A stretch of 39,052 nucleotides of DNA from Ruminococcus sp. Lineage in GTDB: Bacteria; Bacillota; Clostridia; Oscillospirales; Acutalibacteraceae. The stretch is from contig JAMPDR010000011.1 of the NCBI GenBank assembly GCA_023665555.1, forward strand, positions 1 through 39,052, in the 5' to 3' direction. Shown here piece after piece: positions 24,738 to 32,934 of the stretch (position 1 is its first letter; each line of letters begins with the position of its first letter). The notes beneath the pieces were generated by a model. The model saw nothing but the letters and a program-made list of their open reading frames with translations. It did not search any database and was not told the origin of the DNA. The translations under genes were made by a program, and so were the position numbers.

Positions 24738-24768
24738 TTGACCTAAAGTTAGCTTTAGGTTATATAAT
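24738..24768 (+). promoter_or_regulatory. MerR-type promoter and operator
   Basis: TTGACC (24738-24743), a 19-bp spacer and TATAAT (24763-24768). The perfect dyad ACCTAAAG-TTAG-CTTTAGGT fills 24741-24760, between the -35 and -10. Overlong spacers of this kind are the hallmark of MerR-activated promoters. Confidence 0.88.
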
Positions 24769-24878
24769 CATTCTACCATTAAAAATTATGGTTGTCAACC
24801 TGATTAAATTAATTTTTTTAGAAAGGGAAAATACAGAATAACAAACAAAACAGTTTTTCTGTATATTAGATTAAGCTT

Positions 24879-25418
24879 ATGAGTAAGAATATTCTTGTTA
24901 TCACCACAAGTTTGAGAAACCGCAGCAATTCTGAGGCTCTTGCCGATGCATTTGCAAATGGTGCAAAAGAAGCAGGAAACTCCGTTGAGAAAATAAGCCT
25001 GCAAAATAAATCAATTGCATTTTGCAAAGGCTGCCTTGCATGCCAAAAAATTCAGAAATGCGTAATTAAAGATGATGCAATTGAAATCGCGGAAAAGATG
25101 AAAAATGCCGATGTGCTTGTGTTCGCATCACCAATCTATTATTATGAAATGTGCGGACAGATGAAAACTCTGCTTGACAGAATGAATCCGCTTTATGCAT
25201 CTGACTATAAATTCCGCGACGTCTACTTCCTTTCTACCGCCGCCGAGAACGAGGATGGAGTTGATGCAAGAGCAATCAGCGGACTTGAGGGCTGGATTGA
25301 TTGTTTTGAAAAAGCACAGCTTAAAGGTACGGTATTTGCCGGCGGAGTGAATGACGCAGGTGAAATTGACGGACATCCGTCACTGAAAACAGCCTATGAT
25401 ATGAGCAAAGTAATTTGA
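24879..25418 (+). CDS. Iron-sulfur flavoprotein-like / flavodoxin-fold NAD(P)H reductase
   Basis: A 179-aa protein with a flavodoxin fold: the FMN phosphate loop TTSLRNRSNSE, and FASPIYYYEMCGQMKTLLDR near 90-110. CKGCLACQKIQKC gives Cys49, 52, 55 and 61 in a CX2CX2CX5C pattern, matching the compact cluster motif of Isf proteins. It could pass electrons to quinones, peroxides or other acceptors. No strong SD precedes the ATG at 24879. First gene after the MerR-controlled promoter. Confidence 0.85.
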   Translation: MSKNILVITTSLRNRSNSEALADAFANGAKEAGNSVEKISLQNKSIAFCKGCLACQKIQKCVIKDDAIEIAEKMKNADVLVFASPIYYYEMCGQMKTLLDRMNPLYASDYKFRDVYFLSTAAENEDGVDARAISGLEGWIDCFEKAQLKGTVFAGGVNDAGEIDGHPSLKTAYDMSKVI

Positions 25419-25433
25419 TGAGGAGGACTCAAC

Positions 25434-26408
25434 ATGGAAGAAAAATTGATTTTAACAGAAGAATGGGATAAAACTTTCCCGAAAAGCGACAAGGTAAATC
25501 ACAGAAAAATTACATTTCACAATCGCTACGGCATAACTCTTGCCGCAGATTTATATGAGCCGAAAAATTCAACCGGCAAATTGCCTGCAATCGCAGTAAG
25601 CGGACCGTTCGGTGCAGTTAAAGAACAGTCATCCGGTCTTTATGCACAGACAATGGCAGAAAGAGGATTTTTGACAATTGCTTTCGATCCATCTTTCACA
25701 GGCGAAAGCGGCGGTCAGCCGAGATATGTTGCTTCTCCTGACATCAACACCGAAGATTTTCAGGCGGCGGTTGACTTTCTCTCTGTTCAGGATAACGTTG
25801 ACAGCGAAAAAATCGGCATAATCGGAATTTGCGGTTGGGGTGGAATGGCTTTAAATGCTGCCGCAATCGACACAAGAATCAAAGCAACCGTTGCATCAAC
25901 AATGTACGACATGACACGCGTCAACGCTAAGGGATATTTTGATTCAGATGACAGCGAAGAGAAGCGTTTTGAAATGCGCAAGGCGCTTAATGCACAAAGA
26001 ATCGTTGATTATAAAAACGGCAGCTACACAAGAGCGGGCGGAGTTGTTGATCCTCTTCCGCAGGATGCACCGTTCTTTGTTAAGGATTATTATGATTACT
26101 ACAAGACTGACAGAGGATATCATAAGAGATCTCTCAACTCAAATGACGGCTGGAACATTACATCATCACTTTCGTTTTTGAATATGCCGATTTTGCAATA
26201 CAGCAATGAAATACGCAGTGCAGTTTTGCTCATTCACGGTGAAAAGGCACATTCATGCTATTTCAGCAAAGACGCTTTCAAAAATCTCGTCGGTGAAAAT
26301 AAGGAACTTATGATAATCCCCAACGCAGTTCACACTGATCTTTATGACAAAACAGATATTATACCGTTTGATAAAATGGTCAAGTTCTTTAATGATAATC
26401 TGAAGTAA
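25434..26408 (+). CDS. Alpha/beta hydrolase, dienelactone-hydrolase-like
   Basis: A 324-aa alpha/beta hydrolase. The nucleophile elbow reads GICGWGG, with Cys133 in place of the usual Ser, as in dienelactone hydrolase relatives; the catalytic His is probably in IPNAVHTDLYD. HNRYGITLAADLYEP opens the domain and there is no signal peptide. GAGGAGG precedes the ATG. It lies 15 nt after the flavoprotein gene in the same operon. The substrate is unknown. Confidence 0.85.
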   Translation: MEEKLILTEEWDKTFPKSDKVNHRKITFHNRYGITLAADLYEPKNSTGKLPAIAVSGPFGAVKEQSSGLYAQTMAERGFLTIAFDPSFTGESGGQPRYVASPDINTEDFQAAVDFLSVQDNVDSEKIGIIGICGWGGMALNAAAIDTRIKATVASTMYDMTRVNAKGYFDSDDSEEKRFEMRKALNAQRIVDYKNGSYTRAGGVVDPLPQDAPFFVKDYYDYYKTDRGYHKRSLNSNDGWNITSSLSFLNMPILQYSNEIRSAVLLIHGEKAHSCYFSKDAFKNLVGENKELMIIPNAVHTDLYDKTDIIPFDKMVKFFNDNLK

Positions 26409-26409
26409 G

Positions 26410-26907
26410 ATGATGAAAAAGAGTATTACAGTTATTTTTCTTGCTCTGCTTTTATTAATATTTTCAGCGTGCGGCAATCAACAAGAAAGTAATTTATCGA
26501 AAACGAGCGAAACTAAACTAACTGAATCGACAGAAAATGTGAACAATATGGAAAATATGGTTTATGCATATATAAATGATGTCAAGGTGAAAATTTTGCC
26601 GGAAAACAATTCATCTGCGGCGGCTTTTGTTGAACTGCTTTCAAAAGATGATTTGGTGATTAAAATGCATGATTATGCAAATTTCGAAAAGGTAGGCAGT
26701 TTGGAAACAACACTGCCTACCAATGATAAAAGAATTACCGTTCAGGCCGGAGATGTTATTTTGTATCAAGGAAATTCAATCACCATTTATTATGATACCA
26801 ATACGTGGAACTTTACGCGACTTGGAAAAATACAGAACTTAAGCAATGATGAACTTGTGAAACTTTTGGGCGACGGAGATGTAACGGTCAAATTTTCACT
26901 GAATTAA
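26410..26907 (+). CDS. Lipoprotein with cyclophilin-like domain
   Basis: A 165-aa protein. The signal peptide (MKKSITVIFLALLLLIF) ends in the lipobox FSAC, with the lipidated Cys at residue 21. After a Ser/Thr/Glu linker (22-47), residues 50-165 match the compact beta domain called Cyclophil_like (YAYINDVKVKI, AAFVELL, VQAGDVILYQGNSITIYYD, WNFTRLGKI). This domain is often encoded with flavodoxins and CMD proteins in Firmicutes. It starts one base after the hydrolase stop, so it is translationally linked. Its ligand is unknown. Confidence 0.82.
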   Translation: MMKKSITVIFLALLLLIFSACGNQQESNLSKTSETKLTESTENVNNMENMVYAYINDVKVKILPENNSSAAAFVELLSKDDLVIKMHDYANFEKVGSLETTLPTNDKRITVQAGDVILYQGNSITIYYDTNTWNFTRLGKIQNLSNDELVKLLGDGDVTVKFSLN

Positions 26908-26924
26908 AATTCATTTATGCCTGC

Positions 26925-26965
26925 CCGATTGCAGGAAGGTGTATAGTAACTTTCTGTGCAGTCGG
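26925..26965 (+). other. Intergenic hairpin before the CMD-cupin gene
   Basis: CCGATTGCA (26925-26933) pairs with TGCAGTCGG (26957-26965, one wobble), and outer GCC/GGC can extend the stem. There is no T-run. It may be a processing or attenuation element within the operon. No ORF of note lies in 26908-27077. Confidence 0.4.
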
Positions 26966-27077
26966 AAAGGCTATGGCATCCAGCGTTAAAAATTTAGAAG
27001 GAGGCAGCGGTACGGACACTCAGGTAAAATATTTCATATCTATTTGAGAGATGATCTGTATCGCATGGTGATTTATT

Positions 27078-27818
27078 ATGGTTAAACAAACAGCAGGAAG
27101 AGATGCATTAAACGATTTTGCACCGAAATTTGCACAGCTGAATGATGATGTATTATTCGGAGAGGTATGGTCAAGAGAAGACCGCCTTTCACTCAAAATG
27201 CGTTCAATTGTTACAATTACTGCCCTGATAAGCAAAGGTATTGTTGACAGTTCATTGACCTATCATCTTTCAACTGCACGAAATAACGGCGTGACAAAAA
27301 CTGAGATGGCAGAAATATTGACACATCTTGCTTTTTATGCAGGATGGCCTAACGCATGGGCGGCTTTCAGAATGGCAAAAGAAGTATATTCTGATGATTG
27401 CGGTTGTGAGGAACACGGCGGATTTTTCGGAATGGGCGAACCAAACACTGATTTTGCCCAATATTTTATCGGCAACAGCTATTTGAATCCGCTTACAAAT
27501 CCAAAAGAAACTGTTTTTATTGCCAATGTTACTTTTGAGCCGCGTTGCCGAAACAACTGGCATATACACCATGCAAAATCAGGCGGCGGTCAGCTTCTCA
27601 TCTGCGTTGACGGTGAAGGCTGGTATTGTGAAGAGGGCAAGCCGGCGCAAAGCCTTAAAGCCGGTGATGTTGTAACAATTCCTGCCGGAGTCAAGCACTG
27701 GCACGGAGCAAAAAAAGACAGTTGGTTCAGTCATTTGGCCGTTGAGTGCCCCGGTGAAGAATGTTCAAATGAATGGTTAGAGCCTGTAACCGATGAAGTT
27801 TATGATGCACTTGATTAA
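27078..27818 (+). CDS. Carboxymuconolactone decarboxylase-like / cupin fusion
   Basis: A 246-aa fusion. Residues about 10-110 are an all-helical CMD/AhpD-like domain (RSIVTITALISKG, HLAFYAGWPNAWAAFRMAKEV) without the redox CxxC. Residues about 140-235 are a cupin (NNWHIHHAKSGGGQLLICVDGEGW, then IPAGVKHWHGA) with metal-binding His residues. Such fusions commonly sit next to MerR regulators and oxidoreductases in Firmicutes. The GGTGAT site is modest. It is the last gene before a terminator, likely part of the MerR-controlled set. Enzymatic activity is unproven. Confidence 0.88.
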   Translation: MVKQTAGRDALNDFAPKFAQLNDDVLFGEVWSREDRLSLKMRSIVTITALISKGIVDSSLTYHLSTARNNGVTKTEMAEILTHLAFYAGWPNAWAAFRMAKEVYSDDCGCEEHGGFFGMGEPNTDFAQYFIGNSYLNPLTNPKETVFIANVTFEPRCRNNWHIHHAKSGGGQLLICVDGEGWYCEEGKPAQSLKAGDVVTIPAGVKHWHGAKKDSWFSHLAVECPGEECSNEWLEPVTDEVYDALD

Positions 27819-27828
27819 GAACTAAAGC

Positions 27829-27863
27829 AAACAGAGCACCTGATTGGAACAGATGCTCTGTTT
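27829..27863 (+). terminator. Terminator after the CMD-cupin gene
   Basis: AAACAGAGCA (27829-27838) pairs perfectly with TGCTCTGTTT (27854-27863), and CTTTT follows. Confidence 0.8.
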
Positions 27864-27893
27864 AACTCTTTTCCGGCTGAAGATGCTGCACAC

Positions 27894-27922
27894 TTGATTT
27901 AAGCTAATGTGTATGATATAAT
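27894..27922 (+). promoter_or_regulatory. Promoter of the riboswitch-ECF operon
   Basis: TTGATT (27894-27899), a 17-bp spacer and TATAAT (27917-27922), about 20 nt before the riboswitch. Confidence 0.75.
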
Positions 27923-27940
27923 CAATTAAATTTTAATAGA

Positions 27941-28107
27941 AATACGGTTTGAAACGCTATTATGGAAGATCTGAATGAACAGGAACTTTCTTAGCTGAGT
28001 AAATGAAAAGGGAAATTCGGTCAGAGTCCGAAGCAACCGCCATTACCGTGTTTGGCAAGCAGATGAGATTCTTCACTGTTGCCATAAGCCGGAACACCTG
28101 CCGTATT
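27941..28107 (+). promoter_or_regulatory. Cobalamin riboswitch
   Basis: The closing stem P1 is visible as AATACGG (27941-27947) with CCGTATT (28101-28107). Conserved core pieces in order: AAAAGGGAA, CGGTC..GTCCGAAGCAACCGCC, CACTGT, and the B12-box AAGCCGGAACACCTGCC just before P1'. It is a little shorter than many members. It should sense adenosyl- or hydroxocobalamin and lower expression of the following ECF genes. Confidence 0.92.
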
Positions 28108-28128
28108 CCCGCGGTTACTGCTTTGGTG

Positions 28129-28221
28129 AGAAGAGTGCAACCGATTAATCAGATGTCTTGATGTGTTCAAGGCTTTGCTTTCTGATAATCTGTTGTACTC
28201 TTCTGCCTTTCGCGGAAGAGT
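28129..28221 (+). promoter_or_regulatory. Riboswitch expression platform: antiterminator and terminator
   Basis: The terminator is ACTCTTCTGC (28197-28206) with GCGGAAGAGT (28212-28221), followed by ATTTTC. The alternative is AGAAGAGUGCAAC (28129-28141) pairing over 13 nt, with one G-U, to 28192-28204, which would destroy the terminator. A short CGGTT/AACCG stem (28112-28116 with 28139-28143) could sequester the antiterminator when B12 is bound. Confidence 0.65.
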
Positions 28222-28250
28222 ATTTTCATTGGTATTGGGAGGTGAGGAAA

Positions 28251-29132
28251 GTGAAAACATTCGGCAATTATCATCCGTCAGTTTTGATGGTGTATTTTCT
28301 TGCGGAACTGCTGATTTGTATGTTTGTGTCGAATCCTGTTATGCAGCTTACGGCACTGCTCGGCGGTGTTTGCTTTTGCGCTGTTCTTCAAACGCGCAAA
28401 GAACGAATCAGTAATATCGGCTTTTATCTGCCACTGTTTTTGATGGTTGCAATTACCAATCCGCTGTTTTCTCATAACGGCGTTACGCCGCTGTTTTTCC
28501 TCAACGGTAACCCCGTCACTATGGAAGCGTTCATCTATGGCGCTGCGATTGCTGTTATGGTGATTGCCGTGCTTTTATGGTGCAGCTGCTATTCAAAAAT
28601 AATGACAAGCGATAAGTTCCTTTATCTGTTTGGTAAGGTGATTCCCAAGTTGTCGTTGGTGCTCTCAATGGCGCTGAGGTTCATTCCGATGTTTAAGCGA
28701 CAAATGCATAAAGTCAGCCGAGCACAAAAAGCAATGGGTTTGTATTCATCAAAAAGCTATACCGATAGAATAAAAGGTGCACTGCGAGTTTTTTCGGCGA
28801 TGATTGCGTGGTCGATGGAAAACTCAATGGAGATGTCTGCATCGATGAAAGCGAGAGGATACGGCATGAAAGGCAGAACCAATTTTGCTTTGTTTCGCTT
28901 TAATTCGAATGATGCCGTTATGCTTGCTGTCAGTGCTTTGCTTTTGGGTATAACATTGTTTGGTGTCGGGACGGGACAAACTGTATTCAATTACTATCCG
29001 CGAATCAGCAATTTGAATGTGACATTTCCTGCACTTGCCGTCTATATTTCGTTTGCTGTTCTTTCGTTTATGCCGTTTATGATTGAAGTTAAGGAGAGTC
29101 TTAAATGGAAATATTACATATCGAAAATTTAA
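28251..29132 (+). CDS. ecfT: ECF transporter transmembrane component EcfT
   Basis: A 293-aa membrane protein with about five to six helices. The C-terminal cytoplasmic part has MSASMKARGYG, the Ala-Arg-Gly coupling motif by which EcfT contacts the ATPases. The start is the GTG at 28251, preceded by GGGAGGTG at 8-nt spacing; an in-frame ATG at 28158 lies inside the riboswitch platform and is not plausible. It overlaps the ATPase gene by 28 nt. Control by a cobalamin riboswitch suggests uptake of B12, its precursors or cobalt. No CbiM/CbiN or S component is present beside it. Confidence 0.88.
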   Translation: MKTFGNYHPSVLMVYFLAELLICMFVSNPVMQLTALLGGVCFCAVLQTRKERISNIGFYLPLFLMVAITNPLFSHNGVTPLFFLNGNPVTMEAFIYGAAIAVMVIAVLLWCSCYSKIMTSDKFLYLFGKVIPKLSLVLSMALRFIPMFKRQMHKVSRAQKAMGLYSSKSYTDRIKGALRVFSAMIAWSMENSMEMSASMKARGYGMKGRTNFALFRFNSNDAVMLAVSALLLGITLFGVGTGQTVFNYYPRISNLNVTFPALAVYISFAVLSFMPFMIEVKESLKWKYYISKI

Positions 29133-30778
29133 CTTTCCGTTATCCAAAGACGGAGAAAAATGCGCTTGATAATGTATCGCTGAACATCAACAGCGGCGAT
29201 TTTGTTGTGCTTTGCGGAAAATCAGGCTGCGGAAAAACAACGCTTTTGAAGCTGTTGAAAAAAGAACTTTCCCCGGCAGGTGAAAAGAGCGGAAAAATTA
29301 TTTACAACGGTATTCTTCAGTCGGAACTTGAAGAGCGAAAAAGTGCCTGTGAGATAGGCTATGTGCTTCAAAATCCCGACAATCAGATAGTTACCGATAA
29401 AGTGTGGCATGAACTAGCTTTCGGACTCGAAAATCTTGGCATACCAACAGAAATAATTCGCCGCCGGGTTGGTGAAATGGCAAGCTATTTCGGAATACAA
29501 AATTGGTTCAGAAGCAATACTGATGAACTTTCCGGCGGACAGAAACAGCTTTTGAATTTGGCATCGGTTATGGTGATGCAACCGAAAATTCTGATTCTTG
29601 ACGAACCGACAGGTCAGCTTGACCCAATTGCCGCCGCTGATTTCATTGCAACGCTGAAAAAGCTGAATCAGGAACTCGGTTTAACAATATTGCTTGCCGA
29701 GCATCGACTTGAAGACGTGTTCCCGATTGCGGACAAGGTGCTGCTTATGGACGAGGGCAAGGTTCTCTTATATGATACTCCGAGAAATGTTGGAAAAAGG
29801 CTCGGTGAAATTCAGGAGGATCATCCTATGCTTTCGGGATTGCCGAGCGCAATGAGAATTTATAATGCTTTGAACATATCAGACGAGTGTCCGCTGACGG
29901 TCAGAGAAGGCAGAGATTTCCTTGAAAGACACTTTGGAAATATCAAATGTGATGCAAAAATTGCGGAATATAAACACAGTGAACAAATAGCGGTTGAACT
30001 AAGAAAAGTGTGGTTCCGCTATGAACGTGATTTACCCGATGTTTTGCGCGGAGTTTCGTTTAAGGTTTATAAGGGTGAATTCTTCTGTATCCTCGGCGGA
30101 AACGGAACCGGCAAAACAACTACCCTTAATGTAATTTCCGGCTTAAACAAGGCTTATCGCGGTAAAATTCTGATTGATGATGTACCGATAAAATCATATA
30201 AAGGCAACTCACTTTATCGAAAAAAGCTAGCTTTTCTGCCACAGAATCCGCAGACAGTATTTTTGAAGGATAATGTTAAAGATGACTTCAATGAACTTTT
30301 GCAGGCACTGGATATACCAAAGACAGAACGTGAAGAAAAAATCAAACATATCTCGTTAGCACTTGACATAGCTGACCTGCTTGATAAGCATCCGTATGAC
30401 CTCAGTGGCGGTGAACAGCAAAAATGTGCCCTTGCAAAAACGCTTATGCTTGAACCTCAAATACTTCTGCTTGATGAGCCGACAAAGGGGTTGGACCCGG
30501 CGTCAAAGAAAACGCTGAGCAACATCCTCAAACAATTGAAGTCAAATGGCATGACGATTGTTATGGTAACTCATGATGTTGAATTTTCGGCTGAAAATGC
30601 AGACCGATGTGCATTATTTTTTGACGGTGAAATTCTTTCAGCTGATGTTCCGAAACGCTTTTTTGCAGAGAATAACTTTTACACTACAGCAGCAAATCGC
30701 ATCGCAAGAAGAATTTGTCCGAACGCTGTTACATGTGAGGAAGTTGCGGATGCAATTTTAGGTAATAAGGAAGAGTAA
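29105..30778 (+). CDS. ECF transporter energy component: two fused ABC ATPase domains
   Basis: A 557-aa protein with two nucleotide-binding domains, equivalent to EcfA and EcfA' in one chain. Domain 1 has GKSGCGKTT (about 38-46), LSGGQKQLL and ILDEPTGQLDP. Domain 2 has GGNGTGKTT (about 332-340), LSGGEQQKCAL and LLDEPTKGLDP. Both sets of catalytic motifs are complete, so both sites should hydrolyse ATP. AAGGAGAG stands 7 nt before the ATG within ecfT. It works with EcfT and an S component encoded elsewhere. Confidence 0.93.
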   Translation: MEILHIENLTFRYPKTEKNALDNVSLNINSGDFVVLCGKSGCGKTTLLKLLKKELSPAGEKSGKIIYNGILQSELEERKSACEIGYVLQNPDNQIVTDKVWHELAFGLENLGIPTEIIRRRVGEMASYFGIQNWFRSNTDELSGGQKQLLNLASVMVMQPKILILDEPTGQLDPIAAADFIATLKKLNQELGLTILLAEHRLEDVFPIADKVLLMDEGKVLLYDTPRNVGKRLGEIQEDHPMLSGLPSAMRIYNALNISDECPLTVREGRDFLERHFGNIKCDAKIAEYKHSEQIAVELRKVWFRYERDLPDVLRGVSFKVYKGEFFCILGGNGTGKTTTLNVISGLNKAYRGKILIDDVPIKSYKGNSLYRKKLAFLPQNPQTVFLKDNVKDDFNELLQALDIPKTEREEKIKHISLALDIADLLDKHPYDLSGGEQQKCALAKTLMLEPQILLLDEPTKGLDPASKKTLSNILKQLKSNGMTIVMVTHDVEFSAENADRCALFFDGEILSADVPKRFFAENNFYTTAANRIARRICPNAVTCEEVADAILGNKEE

Positions 30779-30786
30779 AAAAATAT

Positions 30787-30822
30787 GGTCGCGGCTGAGA
30801 ATGCCTGCGACCTTTTGTTTTT
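30787..30822 (+). terminator. Terminator of the ECF operon
   Basis: GGTCGC (30787-30792) pairs with GCGACC (30807-30812), then TTTTGTTTTT. The stretch 30823-30990 holds no gene I can support. Confidence 0.75.
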
Positions 30823-30993
30823 CGTTCACAAGAAAGTTTCAGTTAGCGGATAAACGCTGTTGTGTTACATAGATGTGCCAAGGTACCGGAGCGCATCATA
30901 ATTAAAATATTAAACTTTTTATTAAATTCGAGTTTTCTTCTAACATAATCATCACTTGTGTAACAATTGTTTCATTTGGCATGATTCTGACAA

Positions 30994-31022
30994 TTGACAG
31001 TTTCTTCGTTTGCCTGTACAAT
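30994..31022 (+). promoter_or_regulatory. Promoter of the acyl-CoA synthetase gene
   Basis: TTGACA (30994-30999), a 17-bp spacer and TACAAT (31017-31022), about 70 nt before the start. Confidence 0.75.
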
Positions 31023-31092
31023 ACAGAGTGTAAAAATTATGACACGGTGTAAAGCTGATCGTTTGGCTTTATGCCGATAAGGAGAGATTACG

Positions 31093-32802
31093 ATGGCAAC
31101 AATCAGTTATGATGAATATCGTGTTCCAAAAGAGCACTATCTTACTATCCCTGAAAATCAGTCATGTTATGAATATGTTCAGGAGTGCTATGAAAGGGTT
31201 TCAAAAGATATCGGTGATTATACCGCTTTTGTGATTCCCGTTGCAGATCAGACATCTGAAACAAAAATGAGCAAGCTTCTTGCCGACGTTGAAAAACTCG
31301 CAGCATATTTCGCATCAAAAGGTTTGAAAAAAGGTGATGTATATACCGTTTTCCTTCCAACTTGCTCACACGCTTTCACAGCTTTTTATGCGCTTAACAA
31401 ACTTGGCATTATTGCCAACTTTGTTCATCCGCTGACTCCTCCGCAGGCACTCATGCAGATTATGAAACTTACAAAGTCAAACGGTTTGATTCTTCTTGAT
31501 ATTGCTGCTGCTCCGTTTGCCGCTGTTATTACAGAGTACCCCACAATTGTTTGCTCAATTTCAGATTATTGCGACGGTGTTGCTTACAAATATGCTGTAT
31601 ACAACGAAATGCAAAATGCGAAAGTTCCGGAATGTGACACTATTGTCAGGTTTAAAGACATCATGGCAATGGATTTGCCGGAAGTCCCCACTGTTAAGGG
31701 CATCGGTAAAGAAGTTGGCTTTTATCTCCATGGCGGTGGAACAACAGGAAAAAGCAAAACTGTTATTCACACAAGCTATGTTTTCAATTCTCTTGCATAT
31801 AAACTTTATCTCCTTGATCAGCCGCATGATTATGAAACGGCTCATGCGCTTTGTGTGCTTCCGTGTTTTCACGCGTTCGGCCTTGGCGGTTCAATGCATT
31901 ATGCTCTTTGCAATGCATATAAGCCTATTGTTATGCCGAAGTTCGACCCGGTTCAGGCGAATGAACTTATCAGAAAATTTAACGTTATTGAAATTCTCGG
32001 TGTGCCGAAGATGTTCCAGAAGATGATCGACTGTGACAACTTTGAAAATGAGGGCACAAAAAATCTTGCAATGTGCTTTGCGGGCGGCGATATCGTAAGC
32101 GAAGCTTTGCTTGATAAATTTGACGGACTCATGAAAAAGCACGGCGCAGCTGCAAGGCTCGGCAGAGGTTACGGACTTACTGAAATGTGCGGTGTTATGA
32201 CAAGTAACGGTAACGATCACTATAAGAGAGAAGCATCGGGTTATCCGCTTGCAGGCATTACAATTGAAATTTGGGATGATTACGGAAATCCGCTCCCGGC
32301 AGGTGAAAGCGGAGAAATCGTTGCGAGAGGCGATCTTATGATGCAGGGATATCTCCCCGACGGTGTTGTGACAGATGACGGAATCTATGTTGATGATAAC
32401 GGCACAAAGTGGATCAGAACAGGCGATATCGGTTATCTTGACGAGGACGGCTTCATATATTTCACTTCACGTAAGAAGAGAATCATCATCATCGCAGGCT
32501 ATAATATTTATCCAAGTTCAATCGAAGAATGTGTAGATAAACTTGATTATGTCAGCGAAGTATGCGCAGTTCAAGGCTATGATGAAAATACAGGTAAGCC
32601 GCTTGTTAAACTGTGTGTTTCATTTGCCGAAAGCGTTGAAGATAAAGGCAAAGCGCTTGAAGATCTCAAGGCATACTGTGCAGCAAATATTGAGGGTTAC
32701 GGCTGTCCGAGAAAATATGAAGTTTACGATCTTCTTCCGAGAACAAAGATGGACAAGATCGACTTCATGAAGCTGAGCGATAAGGCACTTGCTACGGTGT
32801 AA
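31093..32802 (+). CDS. AMP-dependent acyl-CoA synthetase / ligase
   Basis: A 569-aa ANL-superfamily ligase that would adenylate a carboxylic acid and transfer it to CoA. Motif A3 is YLHGGGTTGKSK (about 210-221, GGGTTGKSK instead of SSGTTGxPK), A5 is GRGYGLTEM (357-365), RTGDIGYLDEDGF is A7, and RKKRIIIIAGYNIYPSSIE is A8. PRTKMDKID (about 549-557) supplies the catalytic Lys. AAGGAGAG precedes the ATG. The chemical class of the acid is not clear: medium-chain, bile-acid-like or aromatic are all possible. It converges on an SDR-CMD operon that may act on the same compound. Confidence 0.88.
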   Translation: MATISYDEYRVPKEHYLTIPENQSCYEYVQECYERVSKDIGDYTAFVIPVADQTSETKMSKLLADVEKLAAYFASKGLKKGDVYTVFLPTCSHAFTAFYALNKLGIIANFVHPLTPPQALMQIMKLTKSNGLILLDIAAAPFAAVITEYPTIVCSISDYCDGVAYKYAVYNEMQNAKVPECDTIVRFKDIMAMDLPEVPTVKGIGKEVGFYLHGGGTTGKSKTVIHTSYVFNSLAYKLYLLDQPHDYETAHALCVLPCFHAFGLGGSMHYALCNAYKPIVMPKFDPVQANELIRKFNVIEILGVPKMFQKMIDCDNFENEGTKNLAMCFAGGDIVSEALLDKFDGLMKKHGAAARLGRGYGLTEMCGVMTSNGNDHYKREASGYPLAGITIEIWDDYGNPLPAGESGEIVARGDLMMQGYLPDGVVTDDGIYVDDNGTKWIRTGDIGYLDEDGFIYFTSRKKRIIIIAGYNIYPSSIEECVDKLDYVSEVCAVQGYDENTGKPLVKLCVSFAESVEDKGKALEDLKAYCAANIEGYGCPRKYEVYDLLPRTKMDKIDFMKLSDKALATV

Positions 32803-32811
32803 ATTATAATA

Positions 32812-32847
32812 AAAAGCAGATTGTTCAAATAAGGGCAATCTGCTTTT
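32812..32847 (+). terminator. Terminator of the acyl-CoA synthetase gene
   Basis: AAAAGCAGATTG (32812-32823) pairs perfectly with CAATCTGCTTTT (32836-32847). Confidence 0.88.
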
Positions 32848-32878
32848 ATAATGAGAAATTAGCAAAGCAAAAAACAAT

Positions 32879-32915
32879 GGGAATAGTGAAAAGTCTGCAC
32901 TTCTTCACTATTCCC
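32879..32915 (-). terminator. Terminator of the SDR operon
   Basis: GGGAATAGTGAA and TTCACTATTCCC form a perfect 12-bp stem. On the minus strand it is followed by ATTGTTTTTT. The flanking AGTAATAAGTAATAGGG resembles part of the infB-rbfA gap, so it may derive from the same repeat family. Confidence 0.75.
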
Positions 32916-32934
32916 TATTACTTATTACTTAAAA

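Noticed and set aside
26908-27077. Short peptide starting near 26973 (ATGGCATCC...)
   Set aside because: Only about two dozen codons, no clear SD, no recognisable similarity.
28158-28250. Upstream ATG start for ecfT at 28158
   Set aside because: It lies inside the riboswitch expression platform; the GTG at 28251 has a strong SD and gives the normal N-terminus.
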